A DNA stretch of 64,000 nucleotides from Salinivibrio sharmensis (GTDB lineage: Bacteria > Pseudomonadota > Gammaproteobacteria > Enterobacterales > Vibrionaceae), in the NCBI RefSeq assembly GCF_001995985.1, contig NZ_MUFC01000004.1, positions 165,111 through 229,110 of the forward strand, given 5' to 3'. Made by a program: the position numbers and the translations under genes. Shown here in pieces: positions 53,742 to 63,004 of the stretch. Under the pieces are notes generated by a model that saw only the letters and a program-made list of their open reading frames with translations, did no database searches and was not told the DNA's origin. Within the stretch, counting starts at the first letter, position 1, and each line of letters begins with the position of its first letter.

Positions 53742-55169
53742 TCAATCGAACACGTTGAGAACGGCGCAGTTCTTGCCCTGCTTTTTAGCTTGATACATCG
53801 CTTTATCCGCATCAACAATTTCACAATGTGGCATGCCGTTAGGGTAATAAGCCACGCCTAAACTCACTGTGACGGGCATCGACGGGTGGTTAAACAAAGC
53901 AAGGCTTTGTCTTGAGATTTCCTCACATAAAAGTTTGCCCTGCGCGAGTGCGCGTTCAGCGGAAGAAAAATACTGCAATACGGCAAACTCCTCGCCACCG
54001 ATCCGAGCTACCACGGCGTCATTGGGCAATAGATTTCGTGCTGTTTGAGCGACAAAGCAAAGTACTTCGTCGCCATGTGCATGACCAAAGCCATCATTAA
54101 AGGCTTTGAAATCATCAATATCAAACACCATCAACGTCATTCCTTCTGCTTTACGCATCTGCCCATATAAGCACTGATAAAAGTAACGTCGATTGTGAAG
54201 ATGGGTGAGTGAGTCGGTAATGGCCTGGTCTTGCAATAAATCGTTGGCTGCTTGTAATGCGCGGGTTTTCTGTTTAACCGTTCTTTTCAGTAACACGATA
54301 TAGCTGATGACAATCATCACCCCAAAGGCGATTAGCGTTGGTAACAAATATGCCGGATAGACAGTCTCGACATCGTAATACACCCAGCGGTTGAGTAGCC
54401 GCCGCTTGGTGTCATCGTTGAGCCAAGCAAATTTATTATCAACCTGATTGAGTAATGCCGTTCTCCCTTTCGCAAAACCGGTATACAACATTTCTGTATA
54501 GAGGTGCCTGACGGGGATAAACAGATTATTGTTACTGGTGGTGTAAAGGTGATAATTGGCCACTTGCAGATCGGCGACAAATGCCTGGATTTCTTCAGAT
54601 AACGCTGCATCAAGCATGGCTTGATTATTCGGGAAAAGCTGCAGCGTTACATCTGGAAATTCGGTTCTCATAAACTCTTCTTCGTACCCGCCTTGCACAA
54701 CACCGACTGCGTGGTCGGTTTCGCCCGCTAACACATAATCCGCCGATACGCCCGTGAGAGCTTGGCTGAAGAACACTTGCGTATCGATGCTAAAAAGGGG
54801 GGTGCCGAAATCCATAAACGCTAACCGCTCTGGCGAGCGAAGTAAGCCTGCGTGAACATCGGCTTGACCGCTTCGTACTGCATCAATCGATTGCTGCCAA
54901 TCAGTTAACACAAACTCAATTTGATAGCCGTTACGTTTGCCAAATTCTTTCCAAAAATCGATCAAGATCCCTTTTGGCTCTTGATTGCGGTCAAGGTAGG
55001 AAAATGGTCGCCAAGCATGCGAGTTCGCCACTTTTAAAACAGGGCTTTGCGACTTGGACTGTTGGTTTTGCTCAGCGTCAACACCCAGCGTGATGGTCAA
55101 GAGGACGCCAACGCTCAGAACCGCAACGATGACACGAGTCACCACAGATAACACCCCAGAATGCCGCAT
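53742..55169 (-). CDS. Diguanylate cyclase with periplasmic amino-acid-binding-type sensor
   Basis: 475 residues: N-terminal signal/anchor (about 5-32), a family-3 solute-binding domain in the periplasm (about 45-280; LKVANSHAWRPFSYLD, GILIDFWKEFGKRNGY, VRSGQADVHAGLLRSPERLAFMDFG), a transmembrane helix about 293-315, and a GGDEF domain (about 345-472) with LMVFDIDDFKAFNDGFGH and intact GGEEF. It should make c-di-GMP in response to a small ligand. The inhibitory I-site (RxxD five residues before GGEEF) is absent. ATG at 55169 has AAGGG upstream. The frame extends 15 codons further. Confidence 0.9.
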   Translation of the reverse strand: MRHSGVLSVVTRVIVAVLSVGVLLTITLGVDAEQNQQSKSQSPVLKVANSHAWRPFSYLDRNQEPKGILIDFWKEFGKRNGYQIEFVLTDWQQSIDAVRSGQADVHAGLLRSPERLAFMDFGTPLFSIDTQVFFSQALTGVSADYVLAGETDHAVGVVQGGYEEEFMRTEFPDVTLQLFPNNQAMLDAALSEEIQAFVADLQVANYHLYTTSNNNLFIPVRHLYTEMLYTGFAKGRTALLNQVDNKFAWLNDDTKRRLLNRWVYYDVETVYPAYLLPTLIAFGVMIVISYIVLLKRTVKQKTRALQAANDLLQDQAITDSLTHLHNRRYFYQCLYGQMRKAEGMTLMVFDIDDFKAFNDGFGHAHGDEVLCFVAQTARNLLPNDAVVARIGGEEFAVLQYFSSAERALAQGKLLCEEISRQSLALFNHPSMPVTVSLGVAYYPNGMPHCEIVDADKAMYQAKKQGKNCAVLNVFD

Positions 55170-55395
55170 AAACAACCCTTGAATCTGGCAATGGCTAGAA
55201 ATAATGGCGCCCAATGCACGCGCCCATTACTACCAGTATATGAACAAAACATTAGCGGCTGGGGATAAATATCACTTTTTCCGCAAGATTGAGAGGATAG
55301 TGCGTTGGTGTTGATGCACCCGATTTGGGCAATATTAACGGTATGAGGTGGCGCTCCGGGCGTTGCTAAGCTGGGTGCGCCACATTGTTAATCTG

Positions 55396-57321
55396 TTACT
55401 GTTTGGCCCCGTGCTCAGCGAGCACATGAGCGTTGACCGTTTGAAACGGATACGACGCAAGGGCGCCAAAACCGGGTATTGTCTTCGCTTTGATTTTGGT
55501 ATGAAGCGGTGAAGACAGGCCGAGTAAAAAGCGTGTCGTTGCCGCGTGACTTGGCGTTGCATCGCAAGCGACGGCGAAGTGCTGGCACCATGATGATAAT
55601 GCCTGTACATCGATCGCGGGTAACTCAGGGCGTGGGGGTAGCTGAGCAATATGTCCTTGGCATACGGAACAATGGCCACAGGTGGTTGGCGCTGCGTGAT
55701 CGCCAAAGTAGTCGGCAAGACGCTGGCTAATACAGGTTGAAGAGGCCAATAAAGCCAGTAATTGGTTGATGCGGGCCAGTTCGCTCGCTTCCTTTTTAGC
55801 AAAAAGGGCATGCAATTGTTCGGCTTGCGCTGGAACATCAATCTCATGGGGACTGATCGAAAAGACTTGCGTGACCTGTTGGGTGGCAAGTGTTATCCAA
55901 CCTTGCTCGTGAAAATAGTCCAGTGCTGCTAACGCACGCTTTCTTTCTGCCCCAAAGCGTTGCCACAATTGCTGGAAATCCATTTTGTACCAGGTTTTAG
56001 CTTTGACCGCGCACGCAAATAGTTGGACAACAAATTCGCGCCGCTCGCCCTGAAATTTAGCCGTAATGGCTGCTGGCGACTCAACACATTGGAATTTCAC
56101 ATCGGCAAAATAGCTGTATTGGCTGGTGATCACGCCGGCCATTTCCAAATAAACCAGCAGCGTTTTAAGAGGCAAAAGGCGAATATTATACATCCGTGAC
56201 AGGCTATGGAGCATGACTTCCCATTGTTGACCTGCTTGTTTTATTTCTTGCAACAGCCCCTCAATCGCTGCCTTATCGGGTGTATCACCGTAGATAAAAT
56301 TTTCCAGTACATTCAGGCTCGACTGATTGGCGAGCACAGTGCACGTTGCTCGAAGGCCATCTCGCCCTGCGCGGCCAATTTCTTGGCTATAGTTTTCGAT
56401 CGATTTAGGCAAGTCAAAATGGATGACACGCCGGATGTCAGCCTTATCGACCCCCATCCCAAAGGCGATGGTTGCGACAATACACGGCGAACGGCCCGCC
56501 ATAAACGCCTCTTGTATCGACACGCGGGTGTCGTGACTCATACCGGCATGGTAAGCCGTCGCGGGGATATGCTGGGTTTGTAGCCACTGGGCTACATCCT
56601 CGGCGGTTTGCTGCTGAGTGACATAAATGACAGTCGGCAAATGGGGATCAGGTTGCAACTGCTCAATCAGTGCTTGTCGTTTTTGCACTTCCTCTACAGC
56701 GATCACATTCAGGTGAAGGTTTGGACGATAAAAGCCGGTCAACGTGGTGTTGTTTGACGGAATGGCAAACTTTCGCTGCATGTCTTCGACCACCGCTGGG
56801 GTTGCAGTTGCGGTGAGAAGCAATACCTGCGGGATATTTAATTGCTCTCGATAAGCAGGGAGTTTGAGGTAATCAGGGCGAAAATTGTGGCCCCACTCTG
56901 AGATGCAATGTGCTTCATCTATGACCAGTAAAGAGATGGGGATAGGGGTGATAAATTGGCGAAAACGTTCGTTGTTTAACCGTTCGACCGAAATCATCAG
57001 GACTTTGATGTCGCCGCGACGGATTTGCTCCATCACTTGTTTAGTTTGCTCGGGGGTCTGTGTGGAATCAATGGTAGCGGCAACAATACCTTTACGGCGC
57101 ATAAATGCGATTTGATCATGCATGAGCGCTAATAAAGGTGAAATCACTAAGGTTAAGTGAGGCAGTTGTGTGGCGGGCAGTTGATAGCACAATGACTTAC
57201 CCGCACCGGTAGGAAAGATAGCACAGGCTGACTCTCCTTGCATTATCTGAGCAATGACCGATTCTTGCCCTGCTCGAAATGATGAAAACCCAAAAATGTG
57301 CTCAAGTGCTTGTGTCAACAT
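55396..57321 (-). CDS. RecQ-family ATP-dependent DNA helicase
   Basis: 641 residues. Superfamily 2 helicase core (about 1-350): FRAGQESVIAQIMQGE, Walker A FPTGAGKS, DEAHCISEWGHNFRPDYLKL, LLTATATPAV, FYRPNLHLNV, and motif VI QEIGRAGRDG. Then a RecQ-C-terminal zinc region and winged helix (about 360-540; CISQRLADYFGD, CGHCSVCQGH). No HRDC domain is apparent. The zinc cysteines sit late and the protein differs from classical RecQ, so this is probably a second paralogue beside a canonical RecQ elsewhere. GGAGAGGCGG precedes the ATG. Confidence 0.92.
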   Translation of the reverse strand: MLTQALEHIFGFSSFRAGQESVIAQIMQGESACAIFPTGAGKSLCYQLPATQLPHLTLVISPLLALMHDQIAFMRRKGIVAATIDSTQTPEQTKQVMEQIRRGDIKVLMISVERLNNERFRQFITPIPISLLVIDEAHCISEWGHNFRPDYLKLPAYREQLNIPQVLLLTATATPAVVEDMQRKFAIPSNNTTLTGFYRPNLHLNVIAVEEVQKRQALIEQLQPDPHLPTVIYVTQQQTAEDVAQWLQTQHIPATAYHAGMSHDTRVSIQEAFMAGRSPCIVATIAFGMGVDKADIRRVIHFDLPKSIENYSQEIGRAGRDGLRATCTVLANQSSLNVLENFIYGDTPDKAAIEGLLQEIKQAGQQWEVMLHSLSRMYNIRLLPLKTLLVYLEMAGVITSQYSYFADVKFQCVESPAAITAKFQGERREFVVQLFACAVKAKTWYKMDFQQLWQRFGAERKRALAALDYFHEQGWITLATQQVTQVFSISPHEIDVPAQAEQLHALFAKKEASELARINQLLALLASSTCISQRLADYFGDHAAPTTCGHCSVCQGHIAQLPPRPELPAIDVQALSSWCQHFAVACDATPSHAATTRFLLGLSSPLHTKIKAKTIPGFGALASYPFQTVNAHVLAEHGAKQ

Positions 57322-57478
57322 GCCGCCTCTCCCCCTTTTTTAACCTAGTGGTTTTTATAAACAAGGGAAGAGACGGTATCGACGACGTGTTAACGTTGCA
57401 AGCACAAGAGAGCGTGAGTGCGAGCAACCCCATTCTATTGAGTAAGCGGAGAACCTTTTCTAACTCAGAAAAGCGTGA

Positions 57479-58087
57479 TTACAACGCCTTAACCAATGCT
57501 GCGATGTCATCCCAGCTGCGCGCGTCAATCAACTTGCCGGGCACCATCCAGGTACCGCCGCATGCAAGTACTGAGGGCAACGCGAGATAATCATTTACAT
57601 TCGCCTCACCCACGCCGCCGGTTGGCATGAAACTCACGGGGTACACGGCAGATAACGCTTTTAACATCGCGATGCCGCCTGAAGCTTCCGCGGGGAAAAA
57701 CTTCAACGTATCCAGCCCAAGCTCCATGGCTTGCTCGACTAAACTGGGGTTGTTGACCCCGGGGATGATAGGAATACCGCGCTGTTGGCAATGTTTCACT
57801 GTGGTTGGGTTAAGCCCAGGGCTGACAATAAAATCGGCGCCTGCGTCAATCGCAGCGTCGACTTGGGTTGCAGTGAGTACCGTGCCGGCACCAATCAGCA
57901 TATCGGGATAGGCATCGCGCATGAGACGAATAGCACGGGCGGCGGCGTCAGTGCGAAAGGTAATTTCAGCGCACGGTAGATCATTATCTACCAAGGTTTT
58001 GGCGAGCGGCACGGCATCATCCGCATTGTTAATCGCAATCACTGGCACGATGCGAATTGCCTTAAGGCGTTGATTCAGTTCAGTCAT
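57479..58087 (-). CDS. eda: KDPG/KHG aldolase
   Basis: 202 residues, class I aldolase. Cleaves 2-keto-3-deoxy-6-phosphogluconate to pyruvate and glyceraldehyde-3-phosphate (Entner-Doudoroff) and also 4-hydroxy-2-oxoglutarate. Seen: VPVIAINNADDAVPLA, base glutamate in CAEITFRTDAA, IGAGTVLT, DFIVSPGLNP, the Schiff-base lysine in TLKFFPAEASGG and FMPTGGVG. AAGGGAA precedes the ATG. No edd, zwf or pgl gene adjoins, so it is an unlinked copy here. Confidence 0.95.
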   Translation of the reverse strand: MTELNQRLKAIRIVPVIAINNADDAVPLAKTLVDNDLPCAEITFRTDAAARAIRLMRDAYPDMLIGAGTVLTATQVDAAIDAGADFIVSPGLNPTTVKHCQQRGIPIIPGVNNPSLVEQAMELGLDTLKFFPAEASGGIAMLKALSAVYPVSFMPTGGVGEANVNDYLALPSVLACGGTWMVPGKLIDARSWDDIAALVKAL

Positions 58088-58136
58088 AGGGTTCCCTTAC
58101 AGTAAAACGCTTAATAGCGAGACAGTCACAAAGTCA

Positions 58137-59186
58137 CTATTGAAACGGGTTCTCGCATAGCGTGAGATAGCGACTCACATCACCCGATTGAACTGGGCAG
58201 ACGGACTTTGTCGATTTTTCTTTTTGGAGTTGCAGTCGCTGACAGTCTTGATGGTCCGGTGAAAAGTGTATCCATACGCTATCCATGGTCAAGGTGTTGG
58301 CAAGGTAATAAACATGCTGACGATGATCAGCCACATTAGTCCAAATGGTGTAAGACGCTTTTTCTGTGTGATAAGGGTTAAAATTGACAGGAACGGAGCA
58401 TGTAGCCACGAGCGAACGTGCTTGATAAACCGCTTCACACTGGTTTTGCGCGGGCCGGCTAAAGGTTAAGTAATAGCTGGCTCGTTCAAAGCGTTGTGTA
58501 GCACTGTTGCCGCCGGGTGCTGAATAAACCGGGTGAGCAATAGGATTGTTGGGATCAAGGCCCCACGTATAAGTCCAGTAAGCCTTCAGCGTTTGCTGTG
58601 TTTTATAGTCGGGTTGGTTGGTGACAACAGTATCGTCATGGCTTTCATAGAGTTGAAAAGCGCCGTCTCGCACTTCGATAACTCCGGCATTTCCATCGGC
58701 ATCGGAAAGTGATAGATGCAAATGAGAGTCGGTGTCCGATGTATCAGGTAAGCGTTCTGAAACGATGGTGATCGTGTTTGAGGTAAAAAACTGAATCACT
58801 TGATGAACGTTGGCAAAACAATCCAATACAAACTGCACCCAGCGGTTAGCACTCAAAAATTGTCCGTCTCCGGTTGCCGGCCCGTAACTGACATCTGAGT
58901 CATATAGGCCATTCACGGCTAATCCGGCTTCGTTGAGGCCGTCCACGGCAGCATAACCTTGCTTGTCACTACCCATGACAGTGACGAGACTTGCGTATTC
59001 CGAGCGCCATTGTAGTACCTGCTGCTTACGAATACCGAGCTGGCTAGCAGACTTCGCGTCCAGTCCTCGACTTTTCATACCTTTTGGGAAACGATAGAAA
59101 TAGGTATTAATCGGCCAAAACCAGTCCATATTGCGCGCAGTGATAGGATACTGTGGATTAAGGTTGTTAAAGATGCGTGTGCACAT
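58137..59186 (-). CDS. Choloylglycine-hydrolase/penicillin-acylase-like Ntn amidohydrolase
   Basis: 349 residues. N-terminal-nucleophile hydrolases of this family cleave linear amide bonds in bile salts, penicillin V or acyl-homoserine lactones. After removal of Met the catalytic Cys2 (MCTRIF) becomes N-terminal. Further conserved pieces: ARNMDWFWP (Arg and Asp of the pocket), GYAAVDGLNEAGLAVNGLY, and VVTNQPDYKTQ. There is no signal peptide, so cytoplasmic. The substrate is unknown. The ribosome-binding site is weak. Upstream of eda in the same direction with about 50 bases between. Confidence 0.88.
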   Translation of the reverse strand: MCTRIFNNLNPQYPITARNMDWFWPINTYFYRFPKGMKSRGLDAKSASQLGIRKQQVLQWRSEYASLVTVMGSDKQGYAAVDGLNEAGLAVNGLYDSDVSYGPATGDGQFLSANRWVQFVLDCFANVHQVIQFFTSNTITIVSERLPDTSDTDSHLHLSLSDADGNAGVIEVRDGAFQLYESHDDTVVTNQPDYKTQQTLKAYWTYTWGLDPNNPIAHPVYSAPGGNSATQRFERASYYLTFSRPAQNQCEAVYQARSLVATCSVPVNFNPYHTEKASYTIWTNVADHRQHVYYLANTLTMDSVWIHFSPDHQDCQRLQLQKEKSTKSVCPVQSGDVSRYLTLCENPFQ

Positions 59187-59265
59187 ACCATTGATGCCTT
59201 TGTTATTAACATGTTAATCAATCCAGGCTATGATAGCTGATGTTAAAAGATTGACCTATACGAGA

Positions 59266-60273
59266 ATGAAAATGGAAGTGAGTGAACTCAACAGCAGTTC
59301 TGAGTTGCGCCTCAAAGTGCTTAAAGGATTAAGCCTGGGTGTGGGTGGTTTAGCGGTCTTGGTGGCGATCGGTAATGTACTTGTTAGTCAAAGCTATATC
59401 TATGCCTCTTTTGTGATGCTGTACGCGCTTTACTCTTGGCATGTATATCGACAGACCGCTAAAACGACCATTTTTAATGGCCACAAATACATCATGTCGG
59501 CCAGCTTGACACTGTTAGTGATTGCGGGAACGGTTTTGAAGCCAACGGACACTGGCGTGTTCTTTTGGACGTTAATTTTTCCCATTATTTATTACCTGCT
59601 GTTAGGACACAAAGCGGGATTTTTGGCCACTGCTTCTTTATTTCTCATCCAAATGGTTAATATCGCTTTTCAGTTTAATACTGAGCAGTATTTCGACATG
59701 ATAACCATGATGCTTAACTTTTCGTTTTGTTACGTCACCATTGCCGTTGTCTCACATGCCTATGAAATCAATCGCGTACTGGCGGAAAATAAACTGAGTA
59801 AACTGGCTACGTGTGATCCGCTAACTGGAGCTAATAACCGCCTCGCGTTGAAGCATCGCTATAAAACATTACAAGATCAGCAAGCTGGGTTTCATCTTTT
59901 GGTGCTGGATATTGATCATTTTAAAGCGGTTAATGATGAATATGGCCACGATGGCGGCGATGTCGTGTTGCAATCGGTGGTGAACACCATGGTTGAGGTC
60001 GCGGGGAGTGACAATGTATTCCGGCAAGGGGGAGAGGAGTTTTGTCTTCTATTAGAAGGTGTTTCTCATCATGATGCGCTAGCGATGGCAGAGCGAATCC
60101 GCAAGCGTATTGCGAAAACCCCCATTGTTTATCAGCAGCGCGCCATTCCAGTCACGGTCAGTATCGGGATCACGCAAAGCGAGGCATCAAAATGTGCTCA
60201 AGAAATTAATCGTCAAGCGGATGCGAATTTGTATGCGGCGAAAGCAGGTGGTCGGAATAAAGTGGTGGCGTGA
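59266..60273 (+). CDS. Membrane diguanylate cyclase with six-helix sensor
   Basis: 335 residues: five to six N-terminal transmembrane helices (about 18-165) resembling MASE-type sensor domains without recognised ligand residues, a short linker, and a GGDEF domain (about 185-335) with LATCDPLTGANNR, LLVLDIDHFKAVNDEYGH and intact GGEEF. No RxxD inhibitory site precedes GGEEF. Predicted to make c-di-GMP. The start is uncertain: ATG 59266 and ATG 59272 follow a GAGA; ATG 59230 has only AGG two bases before it. Ends five bases from the convergent arfB stop. Confidence 0.88.
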   Translation: MKMEVSELNSSSELRLKVLKGLSLGVGGLAVLVAIGNVLVSQSYIYASFVMLYALYSWHVYRQTAKTTIFNGHKYIMSASLTLLVIAGTVLKPTDTGVFFWTLIFPIIYYLLLGHKAGFLATASLFLIQMVNIAFQFNTEQYFDMITMMLNFSFCYVTIAVVSHAYEINRVLAENKLSKLATCDPLTGANNRLALKHRYKTLQDQQAGFHLLVLDIDHFKAVNDEYGHDGGDVVLQSVVNTMVEVAGSDNVFRQGGEEFCLLLEGVSHHDALAMAERIRKRIAKTPIVYQQRAIPVTVSIGITQSEASKCAQEINRQADANLYAAKAGGRNKVVA

Positions 60274-60278
60274 AACGG

Positions 60279-60692
60279 TTAAGGCGCCACTTTGCCTCGC
60301 AGCGCTTTGGTTTGGCTTTTGCGTTTCTTGGCGTCTACGCGGCGACGTTGTGAGGCTTTGGTGGGCTTAGTGGGTTTACGTTTTTTCTGCTCTACCATCG
60401 CGCTTTTGAGTAACGCCTGCAACCGCTCTAGCGCATCCTCTCGGTTTAATTCTTGAGTGCGATAGTTTTGCGCTTTTATTACCACGACGCCCTCTTTGGA
60501 GATGCGCGAATCAGACAGAGCCATTAATCTGGCTTTGTACGCATCAGGCAGTGACGAGGCTTGGATATCAAAGCGTAGATGAATGGCGCTCGATACTTTG
60601 TTGACGTTTTGCCCGCCTTTCCCTGCGGCGCGGATGGCCGTGAGCTCAATTTCATTGTCGGGAATCGCCACCTTATTCGATAGAGTGAGCAT
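60279..60692 (-). CDS. arfB: Ribosome-rescue peptidyl-tRNA hydrolase ArfB (YaeJ)
   Basis: 137 residues of the class I release-factor family. ArfB rescues ribosomes stalled without a stop codon: its basic tail enters the empty mRNA channel and the GGQ loop hydrolyses peptidyl-tRNA. Seen: [20 protein letters not shown] with GGQ at about 26-28, and the Lys/Arg-rich C-terminal tail ([16 protein letters not shown]). AGAGG lies before the ATG. Confidence 0.95.
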   Translation of the reverse strand: MLTLSNKVAIPDNEIELTAIRAAGKGGQNVNKVSSAIHLRFDIQASSLPDAYKARLMALSDSRISKEGVVVIKAQNYRTQELNREDALERLQALLKSAMVEQKKRKPTKPTKASQRRRVDAKKRKSQTKALRGKVAP

Positions 60693-60786
60693 TCAACCTC
60701 TCATGTATAAAGAAAGGGCGCAGTGTACCCAGAATAAGGCCTGCGGCGCAAATAGACCGGCAGGCCAGGGCGGCTGAGTCCGAGCG

Positions 60787-61482
60787 TTAGGGGAGATCAA
60801 ACACCAGAGCTTGGCTGGTTTCATTGCTCTTATTACTGAAGGTTACGTGATGGATATCTTCAATTTTTGCGCCATCACCGGGGGCCAGAGATGTCGTTTC
60901 AACGTCGAGCGTGCCCGCGACCTGATGCACATAGGCATGGCGTCCAGCCTCCAATGGCAAGGTGACCGATTCACTGGGCGGTAGAATAAGCTGTAGCAAA
61001 CGCGCATCTTGTTTGATGTGTAAGGTGCCATCTTCCCCTGTTGGGGTCGCGATAATGGTAAAGCCAGCCTGCTTACCAAAATCTTTTTGCTGATAGCCCG
61101 GCTCTCCGCCTTGCTCATTGGGCTCAATCCAGATTTGTAGAAAGCGTAAGGCTTGGGTTGACGAGGCATTATACTCGCTATGATAAATACCGCGCCCCGC
61201 CGACATCAGCTGGAACTCGCCAGCGGGTAGGGTTTGTCGGTTGCCTTGGCTGTCTTTGTGTTCGATTTCCCCTTCCAGCACCAGACTGATGATTTCCATA
61301 TCACGGTGTCCGTGGGTATCAAAGCCTGCGGCGGGCGAGACGATATCATCATTGATCACTCGCAGTGCAGAGAAGCCCATATGATGGGGATCGTAATAGC
61401 TACCAAATGAAAAAGTATGGCGACTTTGTAGCCAGCCAAAGTTGGCCTGACCGCGATCGCTGGCATGACGGACGGTGATCAT
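60787..61482 (-). CDS. Pirin-family cupin protein, YhhW-like (quercetinase type)
   Basis: 231 residues, bicupin. Metal ligands of pirins are visible: FDTHGHRDMEIISLV (two His) and GRGIYHSEYN (His, Glu). Related E. coli YhhW has quercetin 2,3-dioxygenase activity in vitro. The real substrate is unknown. The ATG at 61482 follows GAGGAGAAG and begins MITVRHASDRGQ; the open frame starts 23 codons earlier. Single gene, between arfB and hmp. Confidence 0.92.
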   Translation of the reverse strand: MITVRHASDRGQANFGWLQSRHTFSFGSYYDPHHMGFSALRVINDDIVSPAAGFDTHGHRDMEIISLVLEGEIEHKDSQGNRQTLPAGEFQLMSAGRGIYHSEYNASSTQALRFLQIWIEPNEQGGEPGYQQKDFGKQAGFTIIATPTGEDGTLHIKQDARLLQLILPPSESVTLPLEAGRHAYVHQVAGTLDVETTSLAPGDGAKIEDIHHVTFSNKSNETSQALVFDLP

Positions 61483-61547
61483 AATGCTTCTCCTCACTAA
61501 TTCGATGTTGAACAGCGGTAACGCTGAACAATAAATGCAGTGTAGAA

Positions 61548-61573
61548 ACAAAAACGCCGTGCGAACACGGCGT
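61548..61573 (-). terminator. Terminator of hmp (minus strand)
   Basis: ACGCCGTG/CACGGCGT stem with a 4-base loop; on the minus strand followed by TTTTTG. 52 bases after the hmp stop. Confidence 0.85.
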
Positions 61574-61625
61574 AAGATTGAGCATCTTGTTCTAAAAAGC
61601 TGAATAACCCTAGCTTAAAAACGCA

Positions 61626-62810
61626 CTACAAGGTTTTGTGTGGCCCAAAGCACTCATAATGGAACTGTTCGTCAGGCACGCCAAGCTCGCGAAGTTGCGC
61701 TTGAATATGGCGCATAAAGCCAACTGGGCCGCAGAGATACACCTGTACCGCGGCTGGACTGAACGTATTGCTCACCGCAGTGAGATCCATCCATCCGGTA
61801 TGATCAAAGTCTTGTCCAAGCGTATCCGTGGGTTGAGGTTGGTTATACCAAATGTGCGTCTGAATATGCGCGTGCTGACGCGCGAGGGTGCGGACAGAAT
61901 GATTGAAAGCATGCAGTTTGCCGTTCTCGGTCGCATGCAGCCAAGTGACGGGCGCGTCATGTTCGGTCAGGCTTTCCAGCATCGCTAACATTGGCGTTAC
62001 GCCCACCCCGCCAGAAATTAATACCACGGGTGTATGCGGATCCACGTTCAGTTTGAGATCGCCCGCCGGTGGGGTGAGCATCACAGTGCCACCAACGGCT
62101 AATTCGTCATGTAAGTAATTGGAGACCTGACCTTGTGGCTCCCGTTTTACCGAGATCTGATAATGCTGGCCGTTAGGCGCATGTGACAAACTGTATTGGC
62201 GAATTTCTTGATGTTCAAAGCCGGTATGATTCACGACAATGCCAATGTATTGCCCGGCCGTAAAAGGTGCGACGGGCTCACCGTCTTGAGGGGCAAACAC
62301 AAAACTGGTGACCTGTTCACTCTCGGGGCGTTTTTCAATCAACGTGAATGCTCGTTGCCCTTGCCAGCCACCGATTTGGGCGTGGCTATTTTCATAAAGC
62401 TGCTGCTCTTTGGCGATAAATACATCCGCGAGCACTTGATAGGCCTCAGCCCATGCATCAAGCACGGCTTGTCCCGGCGAAAGGAGCTCATCAATGGTGG
62501 CCAATAAATGCTGACCGACAATCGGATAATGCTCGGCTTGGACCAGCAAGCTGGTATGTTTGTGAGCAATCTTCTCTACCGCACCCAGTAAAGCGGGCAA
62601 GTTGTCGATGTTCTGTGCATAGGCACAAATCGCGTTAAACAGCGCTTCCCGCTGATCGCCATTTTGCTGGTGGCGGAGGTTAAAAATGTCCTTTAACTCG
62701 GGGTGATGGTGGAACAGTCTTTGGTAAAAGTGGGTCGTCAGCTTCGGGCCAGTTTCGGCGAGCACAGGGGCAGTTGATTTAACAATATCAATGGTTTGTT
62801 GGCTTAACAT
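61626..62810 (-). CDS. hmp: Flavohemoglobin, nitric oxide dioxygenase
   Basis: 394 residues, near the length of E. coli Hmp (396). Converts NO and O2 to nitrate with NAD(P)H. Globin domain (1-140): [19 protein letters not shown], proximal histidine in [17 protein letters not shown]; then a ferredoxin-reductase domain: FAD-binding RQYSLSHAP and [13 protein letters not shown]-binding [23 protein letters not shown] and the C-terminal [11 protein letters not shown]. The ATG at 62810 fits the E. coli start and leaves the upstream NsrR sites non-coding; a longer start at 62828 would overlap them. Confidence 0.96.
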   Translation of the reverse strand: MLSQQTIDIVKSTAPVLAETGPKLTTHFYQRLFHHHPELKDIFNLRHQQNGDQREALFNAICAYAQNIDNLPALLGAVEKIAHKHTSLLVQAEHYPIVGQHLLATIDELLSPGQAVLDAWAEAYQVLADVFIAKEQQLYENSHAQIGGWQGQRAFTLIEKRPESEQVTSFVFAPQDGEPVAPFTAGQYIGIVVNHTGFEHQEIRQYSLSHAPNGQHYQISVKREPQGQVSNYLHDELAVGGTVMLTPPAGDLKLNVDPHTPVVLISGGVGVTPMLAMLESLTEHDAPVTWLHATENGKLHAFNHSVRTLARQHAHIQTHIWYNQPQPTDTLGQDFDHTGWMDLTAVSNTFSPAAVQVYLCGPVGFMRHIQAQLRELGVPDEQFHYECFGPHKTL

Positions 62811-62823
62811 TCGCGTCTCTCTA

Positions 62824-62846
62824 AACATGTATACTTAATGCATGTT
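62824..62846. promoter_or_regulatory. NsrR-type operator 1 upstream of hmp
   Basis: 11-1-11 inverted repeat AACATGTATAC-T-TAATGCATGTT. NsrR, the NO-sensing iron-sulfur repressor, binds AAGATGCATTT-type half-sites spaced by one base. It sits 14 bases before the hmp start. Confidence 0.72.
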
Positions 62847-62847
62847 T

Positions 62848-62870
62848 AAGTTGTATCTAAAATGCATGTT
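62848..62870. promoter_or_regulatory. NsrR-type operator 2 upstream of hmp
   Basis: 11-1-11 inverted repeat AAGTTGTATCT-A-AAATGCATGTT; the right half matches the NsrR half-site in 10 of 11 positions and the left in 8. One base separates it from operator 1. Confidence 0.75.
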
Positions 62871-62954
62871 TAGGTCAATGTAAAATGGCTAAGAAAAATG
62901 TGAAGAGAAAACAGAGAACAAAAAAGTGTTTGTTAAGCAGTATGTTAGTTATAA

Positions 62955-62987
62955 CCTAGCAGAACTCAATCGTTGAGTCCTGCTAGG
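62955..62987. repeat. Long hairpin after the PAS-GGDEF gene
   Basis: Arms CCTAGCAG-a-ACTCAA and TTGAGT-c-CTGCTAGG: 14 of 15 positions pair around a TCG loop. It lies 18 bases after the stop of the minus-strand PAS-GGDEF gene. Lacking a clean T run, it is a possible terminator or transcript-stabilising hairpin. Confidence 0.5.
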
Positions 62988-63004
62988 TGAAAGAGGAGGA
63001 ATTT

